Translations under genes and position numbers: made by a program
In this document: piece after piece, positions 8,624 to 16,916 of the stretch
How the letters are laid out: each line of letters begins with the position of its first letter
Position numbering within the stretch: position 1 is the stretch's first letter
The notes under the pieces: model-generated
Seen by the model: only the letters and a program-made list of their open reading frames with translations
The model's database searches: none
Told to the model about the DNA's origin: nothing
Assembly: GCA_051001975.1 (NCBI GenBank)
Contig: JBPCMU010000017.1
Location: 1 to 64,000, forward strand
Direction of reading: 5' to 3'
DNA length: 64,000 nucleotides
Source of the DNA: DATAEG01 sp051001975
GTDB taxonomy: Bacteria > Actinomycetota > Actinomycetes > Mycobacteriales > Jatrophihabitantaceae

Positions 8624-8710
8624 TCAGCGAGTGCGCAGACACGCCGCGCTGATGACGCGGCTCAGGTCGACGTGGCGACGAGCCACGAGCATGACCGAAC
8701 GACCAGACAT
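8624..8710 (-). CDS. Leader peptide of the sulfur operon (probable cysteine-responsive attenuator)
   Basis: 28 residues: MSGRSVMLVARRHVDLSR followed by VISAACLRTR and TGA. It matches the actinobacterial leader peptide pattern RRHVDLxRVxSAxC, which sits before sulfur-assimilation genes and contains a cysteine codon near its end. An internal ATG at 8692 could also start it. GAGAAG lies 9-10 bases before the first ATG. It ends 131 bases before the sulfite reductase gene. In related leaders, a ribosome stalled at the Cys codon when Cys-tRNA is scarce changes downstream expression. That mechanism is inferred here, and I could not define the alternative RNA stems by eye. Confidence 0.78.
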   Translation of the reverse strand: MSGRSVMLVARRHVDLSRVISAACLRTR

Positions 8711-8763
8711 GCCAACAGCTTCTCACGGCACGGGATCGTCCGTCCAACCTGCCCGCGGGTCGA

Positions 8764-9963
8764 TCACGTCAGACGGGTCACAGCACCGATCACGATGACG
8801 GCCGGTGGCGTTGCCCTGCCCGCACTATCCGGCTCGGCAAGCTCGGCCAGGGTGAGGTCGGTCCGCCGCTGCTGGCCCGTCGATGCATTCTCAACCAGTG
8901 AGACCGGCGTGACGGGTGGACGGCCGCCGTCGATGAGGGTGCGGGCGATCGCATTGGCGTTGGCCAAGCCCATCAGGACGACGACCGTCCCGGTCAGTTG
9001 CGCCAGCGCGGGCCAGTTGACCAGCGAATCCGGATGCCCGGGCGGGACATGCCCGGAGACGACAACCGCCTCGTGCACGACACCACGGTGGGTGACCGGG
9101 ATGTCGGCCAGCGCCGGTCCAGCGAAGGCGGATGTCACGCCCGGCACGACGATGGTCGGGACGCCTGCCGCGGCGAGCGCCTGCAGCTCCTCGAACCCGC
9201 GGCCGAAGACGAACGGGTCTCCACCCTTGAGCCGGACCACGAACCGACCGGCCAAAGCGTGCTCGACCAACGCAGCGTTGATCGACTCCTGTGCCATCGA
9301 CCGGCCGTGCGGAATCTTCGATGCATCGACGATGACGGTGTTCTCGCGGACGCCCTCCAGCAACTCGCCGGGCGCGAGCCGGTCGACCACGACAACGTCA
9401 GCTGCGCCCAGCAGCCGAGCGCCCTTGACGGTGATCAGCTCCGGATCCCCCGGGCCGCCCCCGACGATGGCCACTCCCACCGGAGGCTCTCCTGCTGCCG
9501 CCCCTCTGCGCAGCGCATCGACCAGCGCGTCCCGGGCCAGGCCCGAGCGGTGATGATCACCACCGGCCAGCACCCCGATTTGCAGCCCGTCATGACCGCC
9601 GACCGCGGGCGTAACTGCGGAGCCGAGATTGCCCCTGTCCGCGCGCACGCAGAAGATGCGCAACCGGTCAGCCTCCGCCACCACCGCCTCGTTCACGGCG
9701 GGCTGGTCGGTCGCGGCCATGGCGTACCAGGCATCGGCGAGATCACCGGCTACGTACTCGCGGGCCACCCACACCAGCCGGCCGCCGTCGGCCAAGCCCT
9801 GCAAGGCGGTCTGCACCTGCGGCGACACGATCGTCACCTCCGCGCCGGCGCGCAGGAAGCGGTGGATACGCCGGGTCACCGAGGCCCCGCCGCCGATGAT
9901 CACAACCCGCCGCCCGGCCAACTGCAACCCAGCTAAATAGTGGCTCTTCGCGCGAGCGCTCAT
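8764..9963 (-). CDS. cysG: Siroheme synthase: precorrin-2 dehydrogenase domain fused to uroporphyrinogen-III methyltransferase
   Basis: 399 residues, two domains. Residues about 1-150 are a Rossmann-type precorrin-2 dehydrogenase/chelatase (VVIIGGGASVTRR). Residues about 160-399 are a SAM-dependent uroporphyrinogen-III C-methyltransferase (VGGGPGDPELIT, RLKGGDPFVFGRG, ADIPVTHRG). In the first domain the family motif TDD (second Asp catalytic in enteric CysG) reads TDQ, so dehydrogenase/chelatase activity is uncertain; the CbiX-type protein at 252-965 could replace the chelation. It follows the CO-dehydrogenase-like medium subunit gene by only 15 bases, so it may be read from that operon and feed the sulfite reductase downstream. 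Confidence 0.9.
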   Translation of the reverse strand: MSARAKSHYLAGLQLAGRRVVIIGGGASVTRRIHRFLRAGAEVTIVSPQVQTALQGLADGGRLVWVAREYVAGDLADAWYAMAATDQPAVNEAVVAEADRLRIFCVRADRGNLGSAVTPAVGGHDGLQIGVLAGGDHHRSGLARDALVDALRRGAAAGEPPVGVAIVGGGPGDPELITVKGARLLGAADVVVVDRLAPGELLEGVRENTVIVDASKIPHGRSMAQESINAALVEHALAGRFVVRLKGGDPFVFGRGFEELQALAAAGVPTIVVPGVTSAFAGPALADIPVTHRGVVHEAVVVSGHVPPGHPDSLVNWPALAQLTGTVVVLMGLANANAIARTLIDGGRPPVTPVSLVENASTGQQRRTDLTLAELAEPDSAGRATPPAVIVIGAVTRLT

Positions 9964-9978
9964 CGCCCTGATCCCCGG

Positions 9979-10800
9979 CTAACGCGTGGCCCCTGCGGCA
10001 GTGTGCAGGGCTCGGGCGGTGAGCACCCGGGCCAGGTGCCGGCGATACTCCTGGTCGGCGTGCAGGTCATTGACCGGTTCGGTGCCGTCGGCAGCGTGCG
10101 CGGCGGCGTCCTCGATGGACCCGCCGCCGGCCAGCGCTTGCTCGGTCACGGTGGCCCGCAAGGCGGCCGGGCCCATGTTGGCCAACGCCACCCGCCTGGC
10201 GACGGTGGCCGCACCGACGATGGCCCAGTCGTTGCCACGGCGGGTGAACTTCTCGTAGCCCCATCCGTGCCCGGCCAACGACGGCACCCGGATCTCGACG
10301 AGCAACTCGTCCTCACCCAGCGCCGTGGAGAAGAAGCCGGTGAAGAAGTCCTCCGCGGCGATCTCCCGGCGCCCCGACGGGCCTTGCGCCACCATCGTGG
10401 CGCCCACCGTGAGCGCAGCCAGCGGCATGTCGGCGGCCGGATCGGCGTGCGCCAACGATCCGCCGAAGGTACCGCGGTGGCGCACCTGGGGGTCGCCGAC
10501 CTGCTGCGCCGCGTGCGCCAGCAGAGGTGCATGCTCGGCCACCACGTCGGACCCGGCCACCGCCGCATGTGTGGCCATCGCGCCGATGGCGACGGTGTCC
10601 CCGTCGAGGCGGACGTAGTCGAGATCGGCGATGCGGCCCAGGTCGATCAGCACCGCCGGCATTGCCAGATGCAGCTTGATCATCGGCAGCAGCGAGTGCC
10701 CACCGGCAAGCAGCTTGGCCTCATCACCGTGCTCCTGCAGGAGTGCCAGCGCCTCTTCGACGGAACCGGCCCGGACGTACTCGAACGGTGCGGGGATCAT
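9979..10800 (-). CDS. CO-dehydrogenase/xanthine-dehydrogenase family FAD-binding medium subunit
   Basis: 273 residues. The FAD-binding motifs of the CoxM/XDH medium subunit are present: LLAGGHSLLPMIKLHLA near residue 32, and RHRGTFGGSLAHADPAADMP near residue 108. It would pass electrons from the iron-sulfur subunit to an acceptor at the cytoplasmic membrane face. The start overlaps the stop of the small subunit gene (ATGA). Part of an L-S-M order module. The substrate is not fixed by sequence. Confidence 0.88.
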   Translation of the reverse strand: MIPAPFEYVRAGSVEEALALLQEHGDEAKLLAGGHSLLPMIKLHLAMPAVLIDLGRIADLDYVRLDGDTVAIGAMATHAAVAGSDVVAEHAPLLAHAAQQVGDPQVRHRGTFGGSLAHADPAADMPLAALTVGATMVAQGPSGRREIAAEDFFTGFFSTALGEDELLVEIRVPSLAGHGWGYEKFTRRGNDWAIVGAATVARRVALANMGPAALRATVTEQALAGGGSIEDAAAHAADGTEPVNDLHADQEYRRHLARVLTARALHTAAGATR

Positions 10801-11306
10801 GCGCCGGCCGCCGACTTCTCGTCGGCCGTGGGAGCACTGCTCGCTTCACTACCTTCGGCCGCGGCGAGGACGGCACGGACAATGTTGTGGTACCCGGTGC
10901 AGCGACAGTAGTTGCCCTCCAAGCCCTCGCGGACCTGCGCCTCGCTGGGATGCGGGTTCTCTTGCAACAGCCCGACCGACGCCATCACCATGCCCGGCGT
11001 ACAGAAGCCGCACTGCAGTCCGTGCTCGGCGCGGAACGCCTTCTGCATCGGGTGCAGCTCGCCGTCGCTGGCCAGACCCTCGACGGTGAGGACGCTGCCC
11101 CCATCGGCCTGCACAGCAAGCACCGTGCAGGACTTCACCGATTGACCGTCCAGCAGGACCGTGCAGGCACCGCACGAGGTTGTGTCGCAGCCGACGTTGG
11201 TGGCCCGCAGACCGAGCACGTCGCGCAAGTAGTGCACGAGCAGCAACCGCGGCTCGACCTCCTCGCTGTGCTGCTCGCCGTTGACGGTGATCGCGACCTG
11301 CATCAT
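10797..11306 (-). CDS. CO-dehydrogenase/xanthine-dehydrogenase family 2Fe-2S small subunit
   Basis: 169 residues. The N-terminal plant-type 2Fe-2S domain has VGCDTTSCGAC plus a later cysteine; the C-terminal 2Fe-2S domain has LQCGFCTPGM and NYCRCTGYHNIV. Both clusters appear intact. It carries electrons between the molybdenum subunit and the FAD subunit. It overlaps both neighbours by four bases, so the three subunits are probably made in equal amounts. Confidence 0.93.
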   Translation of the reverse strand: MMQVAITVNGEQHSEEVEPRLLLVHYLRDVLGLRATNVGCDTTSCGACTVLLDGQSVKSCTVLAVQADGGSVLTVEGLASDGELHPMQKAFRAEHGLQCGFCTPGMVMASVGLLQENPHPSEAQVREGLEGNYCRCTGYHNIVRAVLAAAEGSEASSAPTADEKSAAGA

Positions 11307-13633
11307 TGGTTCCCCTTATCGGGCGACGTGTCGGACGATTGCGCGCTCTGGATTGCCCGCCACACCCGCATCGAAGAGGTGGGCATGTCGATGTGCCGCA
11401 CGCCGAGATGGCTGACTGCGTCGACGACTGCGTTCTGCACCGCGGGCGTAGCACCGATCGAGCCTGCTTCGCCGATTCCCTTTGCCCCCAAGGGGTTGTA
11501 GGAGGTCGGCGTGGCCATGTCGACGAGTTCGAAGCTGGGCACCTCTGTTGCGGAGAGGAAGGGGTAATCCGCAAAGCTGGCCGTCATCGGGTTGCCGTCG
11601 GCGTCGAAGACGACCTCTTCGAACAACGCCTGTGCCGCGCCTTGCGCGATGCCGCCGTGGCGCTGACCTTCGGCCAGCAGTGGGTTGAGGACGGTGCCCG
11701 CGTCGTCGACCGTGACGACCCGGCGCAGCGTCGCCTTGCCGGTCTCGATGTCGACGTCCACCACTGCGACGTGCGCCCCGAACGGGAAGGTTGGGCCCGG
11801 CGCCGAGAAGACGGTGTAGACGAACAGCCGCTCCTTCGCGGCGAGGTCGGCCAGCGAGATCGCCGAGCCCGGCACACCCGCCACCACGATCGACGCAGTA
11901 GCCGTGTCGATGCGAAGATCGTCGGGGTTGGCCTCCAGCGCTTCAGCCGCACGCTCACGGGCGAGGTCCACCAGCTCGCGGGACGCCTGCCGCACCGCCG
12001 CACCGCCCTGCTGCAGGCTGCGTGAACCCCCGGTGCCACCGCCCTTCGGGATCAGATCGGTGTCCCCGTGCGTGACGGTGATCTTCTCCACCGGGATGCC
12101 CAGTTCCTCGCTGGCCAGCATCGCCCACGCCGTTGCATGCCCCTGCCCGTGTGGTGAGGTCCCGGTGAGGATCGTCGCCGACCCGTCCGGATGCACCTCG
12201 ACGGTGGCGTTCTCGTTGGGCGGGCCGGACTCGTCCCCGCCCCCGGTGATCTCGACGTAGGACGCCAGACCGATACCGAGTTGCACCCGTTCTCCCGCGT
12301 CGCGGCGGCGCTGCTGCTCGGCGCGCAGTTCGGCATAGCCGGCCGCATCCAACGCCTTGTCCAGGGCCACGGCGTAGTCGCCGGTGTCGTACTTCGCGCC
12401 GAAGCCGTTGTCGTGCGGTTCGGTGAACGGCGCCAGTACATTGCGCCGGCGCACCTCCGCCGGGTCCATCCCGATCTCCGCGGCGAACAGGTCGACGGCC
12501 CGCTCAATGGCGGCGGTGGCTTCCGGGCGTCCGGCGCCGCGGTAGGCCCCGATGGGCGTGGTGTTCGTGACGACGCTCCGCGCGTAGGCCTCCACCTTGG
12601 CAATTGCATACGTACCGGGGGCCATCAACCGGGTCAGCGACGGGAGAATCGCACCGATCTTCGGGTACGCGCCACAATCCTGGATGACCTCGAGCAGATA
12701 AGCCTCGATGATTCCGTCCCGGGTGCCACCCATCGTCACGGTCTGCACCTGCGCGCGGCCGTGCGTCATCGCCAGCAGGTTCTCGTAGCGCGTCTCCGTC
12801 CACCGGGCCGGCCGGCCCAGCTGCTTCGCGATCCAGGAGACGAGCACGTGTTCGGGGTCGACGCCGAACTTGGCGCCGAACGCACCCCCGACGTCCGGGG
12901 TGATCACCCGCACCAGGCTCACGTCCACGCCCAGTCGGCGCGCCAACGAACTCTGGGTGCCCTGCGCGCCTTGGTTCGGGATCCACGCGGTCAGCCGCCC
13001 GTCCTCGCCCCACGCCGCGGCAGCTGCACGGGTCTCCATCGGCGCCGGAGCGACGCGTTGGTTCACCACGCGTTGGGTGACGACCGCCTCGCAGCCTTCG
13101 AATATCCCCTCGCTGGGTGGATCACCGAACGTGCAGGCGACGTTGGTTCCGGCGTCAGGGAACACCACGTTCTCGTCGCGTACCGCGTCTTCCATCTCGA
13201 CAACGGGCGCCAGCGGGTTGTACTCCACCTCGACGAGATCGGCGGCATCCTCGCCCTGGTAGTGCTGCTCGGTCACCACCGCCGCCACCGCCTCGCCGAC
13301 GTAGCGGACGACATCGGTGGCCAGCATCGGCTGGGACATCAGGCCGGTGATCGACGGCATGAACGGCGGTGCGGCATCGAGATCGACATCTGCGCCGGTG
13401 AAGACCGCCACTACGCCTGGTGCGTCCCGTGCCGCGGTCGTGTCGATACTCGAGATGCGGGCGTGCGCGATTGGCGAGCGGACGAAGGTCACCCACGCAG
13501 CACCGGCGAGCCGATCGTCGACGACGTCTTCGGTGTAGACGCCGCCGGTGGTGAGGAACTTCGGGTCCTCGGTGCGCAGCACGCGCGTGCCGAGGATGCT
13601 GCCGCGGGCAACATCGGTCACAGGTGAGTCCAT
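11303..13633 (-). CDS. Molybdenum hydroxylase large subunit, form-II CO-dehydrogenase-like
   Basis: 776 residues. Binds molybdopterin cytosine dinucleotide; GAKGIGEAGSIGATP near residue 719 carries the active-site Glu. Near residue 362 the active-site loop reads AYRGAGR, as in form II (BMS-type) enzymes. Form I, true aerobic CO dehydrogenase, has AYXCSFR. The substrate may therefore be CO at low rate or another small molecule such as an aldehyde or heterocycle. The start MDSPVTDVARGSILGTRVLR at 13633 is chosen because homology begins there. No coxD/E/F/G maturation genes are seen in the window. Confidence 0.88.
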   Translation of the reverse strand: MDSPVTDVARGSILGTRVLRTEDPKFLTTGGVYTEDVVDDRLAGAAWVTFVRSPIAHARISSIDTTAARDAPGVVAVFTGADVDLDAAPPFMPSITGLMSQPMLATDVVRYVGEAVAAVVTEQHYQGEDAADLVEVEYNPLAPVVEMEDAVRDENVVFPDAGTNVACTFGDPPSEGIFEGCEAVVTQRVVNQRVAPAPMETRAAAAAWGEDGRLTAWIPNQGAQGTQSSLARRLGVDVSLVRVITPDVGGAFGAKFGVDPEHVLVSWIAKQLGRPARWTETRYENLLAMTHGRAQVQTVTMGGTRDGIIEAYLLEVIQDCGAYPKIGAILPSLTRLMAPGTYAIAKVEAYARSVVTNTTPIGAYRGAGRPEATAAIERAVDLFAAEIGMDPAEVRRRNVLAPFTEPHDNGFGAKYDTGDYAVALDKALDAAGYAELRAEQQRRRDAGERVQLGIGLASYVEITGGGDESGPPNENATVEVHPDGSATILTGTSPHGQGHATAWAMLASEELGIPVEKITVTHGDTDLIPKGGGTGGSRSLQQGGAAVRQASRELVDLARERAAEALEANPDDLRIDTATASIVVAGVPGSAISLADLAAKERLFVYTVFSAPGPTFPFGAHVAVVDVDIETGKATLRRVVTVDDAGTVLNPLLAEGQRHGGIAQGAAQALFEEVVFDADGNPMTASFADYPFLSATEVPSFELVDMATPTSYNPLGAKGIGEAGSIGATPAVQNAVVDAVSHLGVRHIDMPTSSMRVWRAIQSAQSSDTSPDKGNQ

Positions 13634-13691
13634 TCGCAGGTCCGAAACTGATCGGTCGGGGAGCGCTCCTGCGACGCTACAACCCGCTTGG

Positions 13692-14297
13692 TCAGGACGG
13701 TTTGCGGGACACCCCGTCGACGGCCGGCAGGCCGGAGTAGGTGATCTGCACCCGCCGGGCACCGTCCGGACGGCGTTTCGGGTCCTTGCGGTCGGAGTAT
13801 CCATCGACGAGATTCGTGACTTGCTCGTTGATCGCCTCGAGCTCATCGACGGTCAGCCAGGGGAAGGACCGCGTCAGCGTCGCCGCGTCGCGCCACTCCT
13901 CGACCTCTGAGCCCGCCTCGGCGAACCAGCGCAACGTGTCCTCGCGCTGCCGGTCCAGCATTCGACCGACCACCATGGTCTCGGCGGTCAGCGATGCCCG
14001 AGGTTGATCGGGCTCGATCGAGAATCCACCCGGATTCATCTGCCAGCGGCGCTCCCGACCGTCAGTGGAGGTCGCTTCGACGACGATGTCCCACTTCGCC
14101 AACTGACGAAGGTGATAGCTCATCGCGGACGGGCTGATTTCGGCCACCTCGGCGATCTCCGTCGCGGTGCGCTCCGCGTCCGGCCGCATCAGCTCGTCCA
14201 GGATGACGAGTCGGGCAGGGTGGGCGAGTGCCTTGATCGCCGCAGGGTCACGGAGCACGACCATATCCGGCCGGACCGTTCTCTTCCTGCGCGCCAT
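13692..14297 (-). CDS. ArsR-type winged-helix transcriptional regulator
   Basis: 201 residues. Start MARRKRTVRPDMVVLRDPAA; the winged-helix domain at about residues 15-95 has IKALAHPARLVILDELM, the recognition region ATEIAEVAEISPSAMSYHLR and a wing RRWQMNPGG. The rest is a helical domain of unknown ligand. It is divergent from an MFS exporter across 63 bases, a common arrangement for a repressor controlling its own pump. The cox-like operon begins 58 bases downstream on the same strand and may be co-transcribed. Confidence 0.82.
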   Translation of the reverse strand: MARRKRTVRPDMVVLRDPAAIKALAHPARLVILDELMRPDAERTATEIAEVAEISPSAMSYHLRQLAKWDIVVEATSTDGRERRWQMNPGGFSIEPDQPRASLTAETMVVGRMLDRQREDTLRWFAEAGSEVEEWRDAATLTRSFPWLTVDELEAINEQVTNLVDGYSDRKDPKRRPDGARRVQITYSGLPAVDGVSRKPS

Positions 14298-14324
14298 GAT
14301 CGGAATCGTAGGGCACGGGCGGGC

Positions 14325-14367
14325 TTGACAAGGCGAAGTCTGAAGGATTATTTTCACAATATGCCTT
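14325..14367 (+). promoter_or_regulatory. Candidate promoter and operator of the MFS gene
   Basis: TTGACA at 14325-14330 is a full -35 match. About 17 bases later an AT-rich stretch (TTATTT, around 14348) could be the -10. TGAAGG at 14341-14346 and CCTTTCA at 14364-14370 form an imperfect inverted repeat across this AT-rich core, a plausible site for the divergent ArsR-type protein. The ATG at 14361 is inside the repeat and no Shine-Dalgarno is evident, so the transcript may be nearly leaderless. Confidence 0.4.
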
Positions 14368-15599
14368 TCACATCTGCGGAGGAGAAGCCGGCGAGCCTGT
14401 TGCGCAACCGCGACTTCGCGCTCGCCGTCGGCGCCCGTGCCACTTCATTCGTGGGTGACGAGGCGGCCGTCATCGCGCTAACGCTGGCACTCGCTTCGCG
14501 GGGTCCGTGGGCGGTGGCGATCCTGATGCTCGCCGGCTTCGCACCGCTGATCGCGATGGCGCCGCTCGCCGGTGTCCTGGTGGATCGGTATGACAGCCGA
14601 CGACTCTTGGTTGTCACCGGAGCGGCCCAGGCCCTGGTCTGCCTGGCCCTCGCATTCACCACCTCGTTGCCGCTGACAATCGCCCTGGTGGCCGTTCTCG
14701 CCACCGGGCAGTCAGTCACCAGCGCGACCTGGTCAGCCTTGGTCCCCGGCATCGTCGGGAAGGAGAACATGGCCCGCGCGGTGGGTCTCTCGCAGGCGTT
14801 CACGAACTCCGCGATGGTGATCGCGCCGGCGGTGGGCGGTGTGCTCGTCGGGATCGGCGGTGCCCGGCTCGCCCTGCTGCTGGACGTCGCCACATTCGCC
14901 ATACTCGTCGTCGCCGGCGCGTCGGTCCGGCATCGCCGGCAGATCGCCCGCACCCCCGGCGAGCCCACCCGATGGAAGGAGGGCGCCCGCGTCATTCGCG
15001 CCGACCGAGTACTGAGGATGCTGATCGGGATGCTGTTCCTGTTCGCCCTGCTCGGCGCGATGGTGAACGTCGTCGGCGTCTTCCTGGTCCGGTACACGTT
15101 GCACGCCGGACCGGGGTGGTACGGCGCGGAGTCTGCGGTGTTCGGCTGCGCGATGGTGGTGGGCTCGGTGTTCATGTCCCGGATCCGCGGCCAGCACCGG
15201 TTGATCCAGGGCACGGTGCTCTCGATGCTGATGCTGGCCGCCTCGATGATCGGGTACGCCAGCGCGCCGGCGATTCTCTGGCTGTTCTTCCCGGCCGTCG
15301 TCGGCGGCCTTGGCAATGCACTGCTGAACGCCTCGGTCAACACCGTCGTCGCGCTGCGCATCCCCGAGGAGGTGCGCGGCCGGGTTGCCGCCACGATCGG
15401 CGGGCTGATGTCCGGCGCGATGACCGGAGCGATCCTGCTCGGCGGAGTGGCGGCGAACCTGATGACGCCCCGGGAGGTCTTCCTGCTCGGCGGGATCGTC
15501 GGCCTGGCCGTGCCACTGCTGCTCGGCCCGCGGCTGTTGCGCCAGCACAGCATCGAGCTGGCGACCGAGGTCGCCGCCCCACTGCCAGCAGCCGCCTGA
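14361..15599 (+). CDS. MFS transporter (probable drug or metabolite exporter)
   Basis: 412 residues, about 12 membrane segments. Starts MPFTSAEEKPASLLRNRDFA; the motif after helix 2, LAGVLVDRYDSRRLLVV, is typical of MFS exporters, with a second half related to the first. It faces an ArsR-type regulator, suggesting ligand-induced efflux. The frame is open upstream of 14361 but overlaps the regulator, so that start is rejected. The substrate cannot be predicted. Confidence 0.87.
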   Translation: MPFTSAEEKPASLLRNRDFALAVGARATSFVGDEAAVIALTLALASRGPWAVAILMLAGFAPLIAMAPLAGVLVDRYDSRRLLVVTGAAQALVCLALAFTTSLPLTIALVAVLATGQSVTSATWSALVPGIVGKENMARAVGLSQAFTNSAMVIAPAVGGVLVGIGGARLALLLDVATFAILVVAGASVRHRRQIARTPGEPTRWKEGARVIRADRVLRMLIGMLFLFALLGAMVNVVGVFLVRYTLHAGPGWYGAESAVFGCAMVVGSVFMSRIRGQHRLIQGTVLSMLMLAASMIGYASAPAILWLFFPAVVGGLGNALLNASVNTVVALRIPEEVRGRVAATIGGLMSGAMTGAILLGGVAANLMTPREVFLLGGIVGLAVPLLLGPRLLRQHSIELATEVAAPLPAAA

Positions 15600-15640
15600 C
15601 CCGAGGGAATCTCGCTCGCCCGATCGGCCAGGATCAGGTC

Positions 15641-16441
15641 ATGACGTTTCAAATCACCACCGACCCCGACGAGATCCGAGCCTCGGTCGGCACGTTGCTC
15701 GAAGCCGACCCGGTGCGGCACACCGTGCTGGGCACCGCCGCGGCCGCACTCGGCCCGGACGGCTGGTGCGCGATCGGCACCGACCTGAGCCGTGGCGCGC
15801 TGGCGCTCCGGTCGGAGCAGTTGTTGCCGGTCGCGGTCGCCGCGGGCTGGCACGCCGAGGACCTGCCGAGCCTCGCTGCGGTGATCGGCGAACTGCCCGC
15901 TCTGAACGGCCTCAGCGGTGACGCCACTGCGGTTGCGGGGGTGAGCGCGGCGCTGCGGCGACCGGTCGGGCACCGTATCGACCAGCGGCTCTACCGGCTG
16001 GACGAGCTGACCGGGCCGGAGGCGGTCAAGGGTGCTGCCGCCGCGGCTACTGCGGAGCACCGCGACCTGCTCATCGCGTGGTCGGCCGCATTCGCCGCGG
16101 AGGCCCACTCACACGTTCGCCAGGACCCGGCGGTGTCGGCGGACCGAATGCTGAGGGTCGGCACTCCGTGGCTGTGGGTGGTCGACGGCGAACCCGTCTC
16201 ACTGGCGCGGCGGCAACCGACGAATGCCGGCAGCGCCCGGATCGGACCGGTGTACACCCCAGCCGACCAGCGCGGTCATGGGTATGCATCTGCAGTGACC
16301 GCCCACGCCACAGCGAACGTGCTGGACGAGGGCTGCATCCCGGTGCTGTTCACCGATCTGGCCAACCCAGTCTCCAACGCCATCTACCAACGTCTCGGCT
16401 ACCGTCCGGTCGGCGACTTCACGCAGGTCGCCTTCGGCTGA
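15641..16441 (+). CDS. GNAT family N-acetyltransferase
   Basis: 266 residues, starting MTFQITTDPDEIRASVGTLL. The C-terminal part holds the acetyl-CoA-binding pattern ARIGPVYTPADQRGHGYASA, followed by VTAHATANVLDEG and LFTDLANPVSNAIYQRLGYR, which is the usual GNAT end. The N-terminal half is a degenerate GNAT-like domain. It is 41 bases after the MFS gene and may share its transcript. Substrate unknown. Confidence 0.85.
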   Translation: MTFQITTDPDEIRASVGTLLEADPVRHTVLGTAAAALGPDGWCAIGTDLSRGALALRSEQLLPVAVAAGWHAEDLPSLAAVIGELPALNGLSGDATAVAGVSAALRRPVGHRIDQRLYRLDELTGPEAVKGAAAAATAEHRDLLIAWSAAFAAEAHSHVRQDPAVSADRMLRVGTPWLWVVDGEPVSLARRQPTNAGSARIGPVYTPADQRGHGYASAVTAHATANVLDEGCIPVLFTDLANPVSNAIYQRLGYRPVGDFTQVAFG

Positions 16442-16468
16442 CCGTTCCGACCCCGCCTCCCTGACCGT

Positions 16469-16882
16469 TCACTTGTCGGCGAGCCAGAGTGCGGCGCGGC
16501 GGTCCGAGGCCCGCGAGAGCCAGGCGTCCTGGATGAGTTCGGCCAGCTCCTGATGGCTCACCTGATGCAAGTGCGCGGCCCGCAGTAACACCGACGGGTG
16601 CCCGTCGAAGTGCGCGGTGGTGAAGTATGGCGAGGTCTCGTCATCGACCAGTGCTCGCTTGTCGGACTCGGATGGCACCCAGAACATGATGACGTCCGGG
16701 TAGCGCTCGCCGGTCGCCGGATCTGTCGCGTCCGGTCGCGGCGTCCGGAAGAACACGAACGACTTACCCCCGACCTGATAGACGGGATTCTCCGCGCCAC
16801 CATGCACGACGGTGACGTGCGGCATGCCGGCGGCGAGCTCATGCACGTCCGCCACTCTCGCCTTCCGACTACGCCCCTTCAT
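16469..16882 (-). CDS. MmcQ/YjbR family protein
   Basis: 137 residues. The YjbR fold has a double-wing-like DNA-binding shape. Seen here: ENPVYQVGGKSFVFFRTPRP, MFWVPSESDKRALV and HPSVLLRAAHLHQVSHQELA, then DAWLSRASDR at the end. Convergent with the GNAT gene (27 bases between stops) and on the same strand as dinB. The family has no settled biochemical role; DNA binding is a family-level suggestion only. Confidence 0.8.
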   Translation of the reverse strand: MKGRSRKARVADVHELAAGMPHVTVVHGGAENPVYQVGGKSFVFFRTPRPDATDPATGERYPDVIMFWVPSESDKRALVDDETSPYFTTAHFDGHPSVLLRAAHLHQVSHQELAELIQDAWLSRASDRRAALWLADK

Positions 16883-16916
16883 GCGGCCAGCCTGGCACAG
16901 CCGGCCGGTCCCACCA

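Noticed and set aside
8523..8747. 74-codon minus-strand frame over the sir leader region
   Set aside because: Wrong frame relative to the conserved leader peptide at 8624-8710; no ribosome site or homology.
12191..13627. 478-codon plus-strand frame opposite the CO-dehydrogenase-like large subunit
   Set aside because: Antisense shadow, rich in His and Arg, with no homology; the minus-strand gene has all its motifs.
14354..16108. Very long minus-strand open frame opposite the MFS and GNAT genes
   Set aside because: Codon pattern and composition are those of a shadow in GC-rich DNA; it has no recognisable domains, and both opposite-strand genes have clear families.
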